A stretch of DNA of 7,332 bases from Chloroflexota bacterium. GTDB lineage: Bacteria; Chloroflexota; Dehalococcoidia; UBA2247; RBG-13-53-26. A program made the position numbers and the translations under genes. Below, piece by piece: positions 1-5,893 of the stretch; the stretch's first letter is position 1; every line of letters begins with the position of its first letter. The stretch lies in assembly GCA_017885485.1 (NCBI GenBank), contig JAFNFZ010000179.1, forward strand, positions 1-7,332, written 5' to 3'. The notes under the pieces are model-generated. The model was not told the DNA's origin, searched no databases, and saw only the letters and a program-made list of their open reading frames with translations.

Positions 1-22
1 TGAAGGGCTGAGAGGAGGGCCC

Positions 23-2290
23 ATGGCGATAGACGGATTGATGAAGGCAGAGGAGATCACGCCCCGCCTAATCAAAGCCAAGGCGTCACCTTGTCTGTAT
101 TGTACAGCCAGACCCGCGGCACAAGCTGGGCTTGAACAGGAAGGTTGGGAGTTCATTCCATCGAAGTTGCGGAAATCGATCCGAATGAGAAAGCCGAAGA
201 CCCATGCCGAGGCCTTTGAGGATCGCGTGTGGGCACTGCTTGCGAAACTGAGATTCGGGTACATGAACAAGAACAATCGATTCGAGCTTGAGTACATTCC
301 CGGAGTCACGAAGAGGATAGACGTCATGGCGGCAGACGACGAGGCCGTAGTGATTGTCGAATGCAAGTCGGTAGCATCAAGAAAGAGTGTCAGCTATCAG
401 AAGGAAATCAACGAGCTCATTGGAATAAAGGATGGCCTTCGGCAAGCAGCCAAGAAGCTATTTGAGGGCAAGGCAAAAGTGGCCTTCGTGTTCGCAACAA
501 ACAATGCGATCATCGGCGAAAACGACAGAACAAGACTCGCGGAGGGTGCTATTCACCATCTGAATGAGCCAGCGATTGAGCATTGGGAGCAGCTGGCAAA
601 CCTCCTCGGCCCCGCTGCAAAATACCAACTCTTTGGGAAGTTGTTCGCGGGCCAAGATATTCCGAACCTGCCAAACAGAGTCCCAGCCATAAGAGGGAAG
701 ATGTCCTCGGGTCGGAGCTTCTATTCATTCAGCGTCAATCCCGAATTCTTGCTCAGAATCGGGTTCATTCTTCGCCGTAGGGACACCGACCTCGAAGCTT
801 CGGAGGCCTACCAGAGACTGGTTAACCGGAAGAGGCTTCAGGATATTGGCAAGTTCATCAACAGGGGAGGCTACTTTCCCAACTCAATAGTCGTCAACAT
901 CGAAACCAAGAAGAACCGGCCCTTGAAGTTCGAACCCGCGAGTCACATTGCGCACGATTCAGACACATGCATGGGAATCCTTCACTTGCCCAAGGCATAC
1001 AGGTCGGCATTCATCATAGATGGCCAGCACAGACTGTTGGGGTACTCAAATGCGAAGTCGAGGTCTCACCAGTTGGTGCCGGTGGTTGCCTTTGAGAATA
1101 TGCCAGCTGTTGAACAGGCCAAGATCTTTGTCGACATCAACCACGAACAGAAGTCTGTTCCAACGAATGTCCTACGCTCGATAATGGCTGATTTCAACTG
1201 GAATTCCGAAGACGCGGGCCTTGCCATTATGGCTCTGAAGACCCGACTGCTTACTCGCCTGAACTCCGATGATGGCAGCCCGCTCTACAAACGGATTATC
1301 GTTACTGAAGAGCCGAATACGAACACGAGGTGCCTCACCCTCGAAACCATCTTGAAGTGGGGAATTAGCAGCAGGACGGGCTATTTCGGAAGAGTGAAAG
1401 GAAGGAAGCTCGTGAAGACCGGATATCTGACCTGCGGGACGTACGAAGAAACTCTCGACAAGTCATTCCGTTTCTTCAAATGCTGCTTCGCCTATGTCGA
1501 AGGTGAACTGCGGGATCAATGGGATGCCGGAAGTGGCGAGAGTGGCTTCATTTCAATGAATATCGGTGTCGCTGCACTTCTCAGAACCATTGACAGAGTA
1601 CTGGACCACTTGGTCAGGTTCGAGGGTGTCAAACCTGAAGACTTGAGCGGCCAGCAGTTGGCAGATCAAGTCATTCCATACTTGGTACCGGTCGTAGATT
1701 TTGTGAAGGCTATGGACAACCAGAGTCTGAAGAAGCTGAGAAGCCATTTTGGCAGTGGAGCCCCAGAAAAGGTGACTATGGAGTTCCTCAATTCCATCCA
1801 TGGTGTATGTGCCAATTTCAATCCTGAGGGACTCGATCAGTGGATAAAGGAACATACCGGACGGTACAACATGCCATCCTACGATCTCGGCCACAACCAC
1901 ATAGAGCCGCTGATACACCAGTTCGTGGTGGCCACGCTGAAGAAGCAATACGGAGAGAAAGCATGGTGGATCCAAGGAGTGCATAAGGATATTCAGAAGG
2001 ACTGTTCGAAGGCCAGAATAGATGCAGGCAGTGACGAACCAGACTGGCATTTCCTGAATACAATCCACTACCACACAATAATTGACAAGAACTGGGGGTT
2101 ATTCGCAGAACCCTTCACCCCCCCGGGAATGGAGAATGCCCGCAAAGAACAGAGGCTCTCTTGGCTGGTCAAGTTGAATGGGTTGAGGCAGCGGTATTCA
2201 CATCCGCAGAGGGACATACTCACTGAACAGGAATACAGTGATCTCGAAGAGATGTGGGGTTGGCTACAGTCGAAGTTGATTCTGCCCTGA
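23..2290 (+). CDS. Three-domain fusion: REase-like nuclease + DGQHR (DndB-like) + Swt1-type HEPN; putative defence protein
   Basis: The 755-aa protein starts at ATG 23 behind a strong ribosome site (GAGGAGGG, 12-19). A TGA at bases 1-3 may end an upstream gene. Residues about 60-165 resemble a PD-(D/E)xK nuclease: helix Glu66, then Asp100 (KRID) and Glu113-x-Lys115 (IVECK). Residues about 225-400 carry the signature DGQHR at 333-337, followed by IFVDINHEQKSVP (368-380), as in DndB of DNA phosphorothioation and other members of the ParB/sulfiredoxin-like superfamily. Residues about 645-755 resemble HEPN_Swt1: WW at 648-649, the stretch IIDKNWGLF (686-694), and the RNase-type motif R722-x4-H727-P in LNGLRQRYSHP. 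A CLYC pair (24-27) lies near the N-terminus. No signal peptide or membrane segment is seen, so it is probably cytoplasmic. No dndCDE-type genes are visible beside it. Activity on DNA or RNA is inferred from motifs. The DGQHR call is firm, the HEPN call good, the nuclease call moderate. Confidence 0.85.
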   Translation: MAIDGLMKAEEITPRLIKAKASPCLYCTARPAAQAGLEQEGWEFIPSKLRKSIRMRKPKTHAEAFEDRVWALLAKLRFGYMNKNNRFELEYIPGVTKRIDVMAADDEAVVIVECKSVASRKSVSYQKEINELIGIKDGLRQAAKKLFEGKAKVAFVFATNNAIIGENDRTRLAEGAIHHLNEPAIEHWEQLANLLGPAAKYQLFGKLFAGQDIPNLPNRVPAIRGKMSSGRSFYSFSVNPEFLLRIGFILRRRDTDLEASEAYQRLVNRKRLQDIGKFINRGGYFPNSIVVNIETKKNRPLKFEPASHIAHDSDTCMGILHLPKAYRSAFIIDGQHRLLGYSNAKSRSHQLVPVVAFENMPAVEQAKIFVDINHEQKSVPTNVLRSIMADFNWNSEDAGLAIMALKTRLLTRLNSDDGSPLYKRIIVTEEPNTNTRCLTLETILKWGISSRTGYFGRVKGRKLVKTGYLTCGTYEETLDKSFRFFKCCFAYVEGELRDQWDAGSGESGFISMNIGVAALLRTIDRVLDHLVRFEGVKPEDLSGQQLADQVIPYLVPVVDFVKAMDNQSLKKLRSHFGSGAPEKVTMEFLNSIHGVCANFNPEGLDQWIKEHTGRYNMPSYDLGHNHIEPLIHQFVVATLKKQYGEKAWWIQGVHKDIQKDCSKARIDAGSDEPDWHFLNTIHYHTIIDKNWGLFAEPFTPPGMENARKEQRLSWLVKLNGLRQRYSHPQRDILTEQEYSDLEEMWGWLQSKLILP

Positions 2291-2527
2291 GACATGCCAG
2301 TGCGAATCTGCGGGAAGGCAAACGCTGCTTCGAAGATCGTGCTTCGGCTTGTGTGTATCGAACCACGCCTCTCACCAGCGCCTCCATTGACCACAGTCCT
2401 AAACAGACTATTGTCCTTCCAGCTTCACTTCTTCAGAGCATTGTCCACCGGTGACGCCATCTGTCCATCGGCGAGAACTTCCTGTGCTGTATGGCCATCC
2501 GGGGAGCGCCTCCGGAGCCGCAAACCC
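2291..2527. other. Non-coding gap after the DGQHR gene
   Basis: No convincing gene, RNA or intrinsic terminator is seen here. Only weak hairpins are present (2331-2346 with a 5-bp stem; 2498-2516 with a 7-bp stem), neither followed by a T-run. Short open frames on both strands have no ribosome site or recognisable motif. The segment ends where the tRNA-like left arm begins. Confidence 0.6.
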
Positions 2528-2637
2528 TAGAGCAGCGGTTTGGCAAGCCGCGGGTTGGGTTTCGATGCCCCTCGCCGGCTTCTTGAGCACAAAAAACGCT
2601 CCTATAGGAGTTATTACCACAGATCTGACACCCTGTT
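2528..2637 (+). repeat. Left arm of inverted repeat: degenerate 3' part of tRNA-Thr plus downstream flank
   Basis: Read on the plus strand, this segment aligns with 3973-3863 read on the minus strand. About 18 of 111 positions differ, with one 1-nt gap, giving roughly 84% identity by hand alignment. The first 52 nt match the tRNA-Thr gene from its D-loop end to the acceptor 3' strand. The remaining 58 nt match the tRNA's downstream flank without gaps and end at TGACACCCTGTT. The anticodon-stem pairing survives (GCGGT/GCCGC, loop TTGGCAA). The T-arm has lost a base, and the 5' part of the tRNA is absent, so this is not a functional tRNA. The likely origin is an attachment-site or recombination remnant. 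Confidence 0.85.
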
Positions 2638-2656
2638 GCGAAGGCAACAGGGTGTC
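2627..2656. repeat. Perfect 13-bp hairpin at inner end of left arm
   Basis: GACACCCTGTTGC (2627-2639) and GCAACAGGGTGTC (2644-2656) are perfect reverse complements around the loop GAAG. The left strand of the stem is the last part of the left arm, so AACAGGGTGTC occurs here twice in opposite orientations and once more at 3863-3873. The hairpin lies about 65 bp beyond the recombinase stop codon on the minus strand. It could stop that transcript, but no T-run follows on either strand. A recombinase- or protein-binding dyad is the alternative. Confidence 0.75.
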
Positions 2657-2720
2657 GACTTCTGCTCAGCCGGTAGAACAGGAGGTTGTTGAACCTGACC
2701 GGGCTAGGCTACGTATGGGA

Positions 2721-3764
2721 TCAGGCTATCGAGCCCGGTGGCCGTGCCCTTCGTTCTTCTGCGATACTCTGCCGGCGTGTCCCCGGACGGCGCGCTAGCA
2801 CGAGCTCATCCATCGGCGAGGGCGCCTTCTGCAGCACCACCTGCTGCAGGGCACCTCGCTTAACGTACCTCTGGGTTGTCTCCAGCCTCTCGTGGCCCAT
2901 CACTGTCTGGAGCCACATGGTATCGCCGCCCCGCAGAACAAAGCGGGTGGCAAAGGTGTGCCTGAGAAGATGCACGTGCAGGCGGGGTATGTTTGCGGTT
3001 CGCGATGCCCTCTTAATAACCATCTTGACCGTGTTCTCAGTGATGGGATAACCATCTGAGGCCAGGAACACCATGTCTCCGAGTACCGGCTGTGGCCTCA
3101 GCTGACAGATGTATCGCTCCATGAGCCTCTTTGTCTGGTGGCCAAACGGGACAACTCTCTCCTTCCGACCCTTGCCCAGGATCTTCAGCCGTCTCGTGTC
3201 CAAGAAGAGGTTCTCCATCTGCATCCCAACGAGTTCAGCACATCGCAACCCGGTGTCAAGGAAGAGCCAGATCATGGCAGCATTGCGGCAGCCAAGCTCG
3301 AGATCGGTGTCGAAACGGGACAGCAGTCGCTGGATCTCTTCGTCGGTCAGTGGCTCCATTCTGACGTCGTTGGCCCTAGGCAACTTCAGCGCCGATAGCA
3401 GGTTGCCCTCCGCATAGCCTTCGCCGTACAGCCAGCTGGCGAAGCCGGTCAGGACGCGGCCGTGATTCCTGACCGTGGTTGCAGATACCAACTGATTGCT
3501 GGAGCGGGTATAGGGGTTGCCGGCCCACTTCCTGGCCTGCTGAAGTTCGGTGAGATGGTTCCTGACGGCTTGAAGCGTGAAGTCACCGAGCGTGCCACCC
3601 GACATGCGGATGTATCTCTTCAGCTTCTCGTCGTAGCCGCGAATGGTCTTCGGGCTCATCCCGGCCGAACGGCAGGCTGACAGGTAGCGGTCCGCAAGTG
3701 TCGCTATGGGGATGGAGGCCTTATCCACAGATTGCCACCTCTTTTGGGTCTGTCTGGAAGACAT
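2721..3764 (-). CDS. Tyrosine recombinase/integrase (XerC/D-like), tRNA-Thr-associated
   Basis: This 347-aa protein belongs to the tyrosine recombinase (phage integrase) family, which cuts and rejoins DNA through a covalent 3'-phosphotyrosine. An N-terminal SAM-like core-binding domain covers about residues 15-125 and the catalytic domain about 140-310. The full catalytic set is present: Arg174 (LDTGLRCAEL), Lys198 (LGKGRKERVVP), His265-x-x-Arg268 (HLLRHTFATR), His291 (MGHERLETT) and Tyr300 (QRYVKRG). Residues after about 315 form a basic tail. I chose ATG 3764 because AAAGGAGAT lies about 11 nt upstream. A TTG at 3830 would add 22 residues but would overlap the 11-bp repeats. Its position directly downstream of tRNA-Thr, in the same orientation, is typical of tRNA-targeting integrases. 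It appears intact. No excisionase gene is visible. A weak 8-bp stem (2698-2705/2732-2739) overlaps its 3' end. Confidence 0.95.
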   Translation of the reverse strand: MSSRQTQKRWQSVDKASIPIATLADRYLSACRSAGMSPKTIRGYDEKLKRYIRMSGGTLGDFTLQAVRNHLTELQQARKWAGNPYTRSSNQLVSATTVRNHGRVLTGFASWLYGEGYAEGNLLSALKLPRANDVRMEPLTDEEIQRLLSRFDTDLELGCRNAAMIWLFLDTGLRCAELVGMQMENLFLDTRRLKILGKGRKERVVPFGHQTKRLMERYICQLRPQPVLGDMVFLASDGYPITENTVKMVIKRASRTANIPRLHVHLLRHTFATRFVLRGGDTMWLQTVMGHERLETTQRYVKRGALQQVVLQKAPSPMDELVLARRPGTRRQSIAEERRARPPGSIA

Positions 3765-3806
3765 CTTCTTCTGATCTCCTTTCTTGGTCAAAGAAACCTG
3801 AACCAA

Positions 3807-3848
3807 AGTTGATATGGAATTGACCTGCAATTGACCAAGAGTTGACCG
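3807..3848. promoter_or_regulatory. Four direct repeats at exact 11-bp spacing upstream of the integrase
   Basis: On the plus strand AGTTGATAT (3807), AATTGACCT (3818), AATTGACCA (3829) and AGTTGACCG (3840) form a register with consensus RRTTGACC and an exact 11-bp period. An oppositely oriented copy (GGTCAA, 3786-3791) lies nearer the gene. The array sits about 43-84 bp upstream of the chosen integrase ATG, between it and the inverted-repeat right arm. One-turn spacing suggests side-by-side binding of a protein on one DNA face, such as integrase arm-type sites or an autoregulatory operator. Which protein binds is not known. Confidence 0.7.
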
Positions 3849-3862
3849 GAAGTTCTACCCCA

Positions 3863-3973
3863 AACAGGGTGTCACATTTGCGGAAATACCTCCTATAGGG
3901 GCGATTTTTGTGCTTAAAAAGCCAGCGAGAGGAATCGAACCCCCGACCCGCGGTTTACGAAACCGCTGCTCTA
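3863..3973 (-). repeat. Right arm of inverted repeat: tRNA-Thr 3' part plus 57 bp downstream
   Basis: Read on the minus strand, this arm runs from the D-loop end of tRNA-Thr (3973) through its 3' end and into the spacer before the integrase. It ends at TGACACCCTGTT (3874-3863). It matches 2528-2637 on the plus strand at about 84%. Both arms contain CCTATAGG, which lies within a perfect 12-bp palindrome (CTCCTATAGGAG) in the left arm. The arms point inward at the integrase. This is the intact arm; the left one is degenerate in its tRNA part. Confidence 0.85.
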
Positions 3974-3991
3974 CCGCTGAGCTACGCTGGC
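3920..3991 (-). tRNA. tRNA-Thr (anticodon CGU)
   Basis: Read on the minus strand, a full cloverleaf folds. The acceptor is GCCAGCG/CGCTGGC and the D arm is GCTC-AGCGGTA-GAGC. The anticodon arm is GCGGT-TTCGTAA-ACCGC with anticodon CGT, which reads ACG (threonine). The variable loop is GGGTC. The T arm is GGGGG-TTCGATT-CCTCT, with two G-U pairs. The discriminator is U (position 3920) and CCA is not encoded. A TTTTTAA run follows directly. The 3' half also forms the right arm of the inverted repeat, so it is the probable attachment site of the adjacent integrase. Because that element overlaps the 3' half, the present 3' end may be element-supplied. Confidence 0.95.
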
Positions 3992-4002
3992 CTGCCGGCA
4001 CT

Positions 4003-4012
4003 ATTATACCAA
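4003..4012 (-). promoter_or_regulatory. Extended -10 promoter for tRNA-Thr (and possibly int)
   Basis: On the minus strand TTGGTATAATAGTGCC gives a consensus TATAAT (4008-4003) with the TGn extension. The predicted start is near 3996, about 5 nt before the tRNA 5' end. No good -35 is visible, as is usual for extended -10 promoters. No hairpin terminator separates the tRNA from the integrase, so read-through could express the integrase. Confidence 0.7.
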
Positions 4013-4038
4013 CGCTAACTGCCCTCGACCAGCCGTGA

Positions 4039-4047
4039 TGGTATAAT
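4039..4047 (+). promoter_or_regulatory. Extended -10 promoter for the enoyl-CoA hydratase-family operon
   Basis: TGGTATAAT on the plus strand is a consensus extended -10, with a predicted start near 4054 and a leader of about 95 nt. No strong -35 is seen. It is divergent from the tRNA promoter and shares the pattern TGGTATAATnGnGCC with it. Confidence 0.65.
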
Positions 4048-4147
4048 TGAGCCCGCGTTGCCCGAGGTGTCCCAGGCAGTATGTCTGAAGTTGACATAAG
4101 ACAACGGGCAGCTTCTATTCAAAATCAGGGCCAAGGAGGCGCAGTCG

Positions 4148-4939
4148 ATGAAATACCAGACCATCAAAGTGGAGCAGGCCGATGGCATAGCTACCATTAC
4201 CCTGAATTCCTCCGAGAAGCTCAACTCATTGAGCTGGAAGATGATGCGGGAGATGACGCGGGCCTGCGATGAGATCGAGCGTGGTGGCAGGGCCAGAGTC
4301 ATTGTCTTCGCCGGAGCAGGGCGCGCTTTCTGCGCTGGAGCTGATCTGGATGATCTGCAGAAGACCGTGTCGCTCAAGCCGGCGCAGCGCGAGCCTAATC
4401 TCAAGGCGTGGTTCAAGCTGATCTGGAGGATCAAGAACGTGGAGCTACCCACGATTGCCGCTGTCCAGGGAGCGGCTCTGGGTGGTGGGTTTGCCCTGGC
4501 CATTGCCTGCGATATCCGAATTGCCGCAGACGATGCCAAGGTGGGATCGGTCTTCGTCCAGCGGGGGGCCAGCTCTGCCGACATGGGCATGAGCTGGATG
4601 CTCCCCAGGATCGTGGGGGCTGGATGGGCGGCTGAACTGATGTTCACGGGTGACATCATTGATGCCGCCAAAGGTGAGCGCATCGGCCTCTTCAATCGTG
4701 TTGTCCCCCGTGATCAGTTGATGCAGGCAACCATGGAACTGGCGGCCAAGCTGGCGGCTGGTCCACCGCTGGGCCTGAAGTTTACCAAGCGGGCACTAAA
4801 TCGCTCGATCTGGGAAGGACTCCAGAGCCAGCTTGAATACGAGTCGGCCACGCAGACCCTGACCTTTCTCTCCGAGGATTTCCAAGAGGGAGTGAAATCC
4901 TTCTACGAGAAGAGGAAGCCGGTCTTCCGGGGACGTTAG
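4148..4939 (+). CDS. Enoyl-CoA hydratase/isomerase (crotonase) family protein, atypical active site
   Basis: The 263-aa length is typical of crotonases, soluble enzymes that act on acyl-CoA thioesters. ATG 4148 follows AAGGAGG (4133-4139) at 8 nt. The two oxyanion-hole segments are clear: GRAFCAGADLDDL (58-70) and QGAALGGGFALAIACDIRIA (107-126). After these come TGDIIDAAKGERIGLFNRVV (167-186) and the usual C-terminal helices. The two acidic residues of classical enoyl-CoA hydratase (rat mitochondrial Glu144 and Glu164) align with Ala116 and Phe136 here. Asp145 in SSADMGMSW matches the aspartate position used by dienoyl-CoA isomerase- and dehalogenase-type members. It is therefore unlikely to be a standard beta-oxidation hydratase. 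An isomerase or other crotonase reaction is possible, but the substrate cannot be named. It is the first gene of a two-gene operon. Confidence 0.93.
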   Translation: MKYQTIKVEQADGIATITLNSSEKLNSLSWKMMREMTRACDEIERGGRARVIVFAGAGRAFCAGADLDDLQKTVSLKPAQREPNLKAWFKLIWRIKNVELPTIAAVQGAALGGGFALAIACDIRIAADDAKVGSVFVQRGASSADMGMSWMLPRIVGAGWAAELMFTGDIIDAAKGERIGLFNRVVPRDQLMQATMELAAKLAAGPPLGLKFTKRALNRSIWEGLQSQLEYESATQTLTFLSEDFQEGVKSFYEKRKPVFRGR

Positions 4940-4941
4940 CG

Positions 4942-5502
4942 GTGAAGGAGAGAACCGACTACAGCGGGGAATTCGATCCAGGCCTTAGGTTTCAGGATTT
5001 CTCCAAGGATACCCTCATCAAGCTACTGGGAGTGTATGCCAAGCTGTACCAGACTGTGGACGGCTTGTGGTACACGTCTGTGAAAGAAAGGTTCAGCAAT
5101 GAGGAGGCTGTGGGCTGCGATTTCTGGGTCTGGCAGAAGCAGACGCCCTACGAAATGGCCCGTCTGTGCAGGGCACTGAAGATCGAGAGGGACGGCGTTG
5201 CTGGTGCCATGAAGGCCCTTCAGTTTGGCCCGTGGTGCTTCACTCACAAGATTGGCATTGAGCTCAATGGCAAAAACGCCGCCATTCTAACAGTTTCCTA
5301 CTGCCCCACCCTGGAGGCGATCGAGAGGGAGGGCAGTGGCAGGGAGGAGCGCATCTGCGGGCATGTGGACTTTGAGGCCAAGAAGCGGCTGGCCAGGTTC
5401 TTCCATCCAGGGATGGAGGTAACTCCGCTGAAGTTGCCTCCGCGCCAACGCAAAGAGGGAGTCTGCTGTCAGTGGGAGTTCAGGGTTCCCGCCTCCGAAT
5501 GA
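4942..5502 (+). CDS. DUF6125-like cysteine-containing protein
   Basis: The 186-aa protein starts at GTG 4942, 2 bp after the stop of the preceding crotonase gene, so translation is probably coupled. The local ribosome site is weak (GGGGA about 10 nt upstream), and no later Met fits as a start. The N-terminal part (about 20-80) is helical, with the pattern LIKLLGVYAKLYQTVDGLWY followed by VWQKQTPYEMARLCRAL. The C-terminal half has ordered cysteines: Cys121 (YCPTLEAIE), Cys139 and the pair Cys175-Cys176 in CCQWEFRV. From memory this layout resembles DUF6125 / the aminothiazoline-carboxylate hydrolase-like group, but I could not check it. There is no signal peptide or membrane segment. The cysteines could bind a metal or a cofactor. 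The function is unknown; linkage to the crotonase suggests a role in acyl-CoA metabolism. Confidence 0.85.
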   Translation: MKERTDYSGEFDPGLRFQDFSKDTLIKLLGVYAKLYQTVDGLWYTSVKERFSNEEAVGCDFWVWQKQTPYEMARLCRALKIERDGVAGAMKALQFGPWCFTHKIGIELNGKNAAILTVSYCPTLEAIEREGSGREERICGHVDFEAKKRLARFFHPGMEVTPLKLPPRQRKEGVCCQWEFRVPASE

Positions 5503-5518
5503 ATCATACATAAACACG

Positions 5519-5549
5519 CAGGGGCAAGGCGGAATGCGCCTTGCCCCTG
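5519..5549. terminator. Hairpin between convergent operons
   Basis: CAGGGGCAAGGCG (5519-5531) pairs perfectly with CGCCTTGCCCCTG (5537-5549) around a 5-nt loop. It lies 16 bp after the plus-strand stop and 20 bp before the minus-strand stop, where a shared bidirectional terminator is expected. No T-run follows on either strand, so termination would need another factor or be weak. Confidence 0.6.
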
Positions 5550-5569
5550 TTCAGTGCTGCAATGCTTGG

Positions 5570-5893
5570 CTAGGCTCCCAGGAAGTCCTCGTCGTAGGCC
5601 ATCGAAGTGGGCAGCGCCTTCAGTGTGTGGCGGCCGCGCCCCTCCTCGGACTCCTCCATCAGCTCGATGTACTTGATCTGTTCGTAGGGCAAATACCTCA
5701 CCGTGGTCTTGCCGTTCTGACCGTAGGCCTCCACTATGACGTAGGTCTTCCGCGGACGCAACCGGGACAGCTTGAACGAGGTGCCGTCCACACAGTGAAC
5801 CTCCACCACGGGTGAAGGGATCTTCCTCATCTTGGCAAAGTTCACCAGGCCGGCACGCCAGGCGCGGGACCCAAAGAAATCATGACTAAACAT
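5570..5893 (-). CDS. Small protein of unknown function, beta-rich, coupled to the HEAT-repeat gene
   Basis: This is a 107-aa protein that I do not recognise. ATG 5893 has a strong ribosome site (AAGGAGG, 5906-5900) 6 nt away, and its first 8 bases overlap the end of the HEAT-repeat gene, so the two are translationally coupled. The middle (about 28-80) alternates hydrophobic and polar residues in four or five likely beta strands: VVEVHCVDG, TSFKLSRL, KTYVIVEAY, TTVRYLPY and QIKYIELM. This would fit a small barrel (SH3/Sm-like) fold, by inference only. An acidic/basic segment follows (EESEEGRGRH), then a loose C-terminus. No signal peptide, membrane span or catalytic motif is seen. It probably acts with the HEAT protein. 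Confidence 0.8.
   Translation of the reverse strand: MFSHDFFGSRAWRAGLVNFAKMRKIPSPVVEVHCVDGTSFKLSRLRPRKTYVIVEAYGQNGKTTVRYLPYEQIKYIELMEESEEGRGRHTLKALPTSMAYDEDFLGA

Noticed and set aside
1553..2074. Antisense open frame inside the DGQHR gene (173 codons)
   Set aside because: It lies opposite the conserved coding frame, with no ribosome site or recognisable domain.
2331..2346. Hairpin after the DGQHR gene as a terminator
   Set aside because: Its stem is only 5 bp and no T-run follows.
2528..2580. A possible tRNA-Ala (loop TTGGCAA, anticodon GGC)
   Set aside because: The 5' acceptor strand and D-arm are missing and the T-arm has lost a base. It is a degenerate copy of the 3' part of tRNA-Thr.
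2464..2820. Exact 12-bp direct repeat TCCATCGGCGAG at 2464-2475 and 2809-2820, possibly a remnant of a second integrase 3' end
   Set aside because: A 12-bp match is expected about by chance in a window this long, and flanking similarity is weak.
3765..3830. Extended integrase start at TTG 3830 (369 aa)
   Set aside because: It lacks a good ribosome site and would translate the phased repeats. ATG 3764 has an upstream AAAGGAG.
4015..4695. Long open frame antisense to the crotonase gene (226 codons)
   Set aside because: It runs through the tRNA/crotonase promoter region, opposite a clearly conserved gene, and has low-complexity content and no motif.
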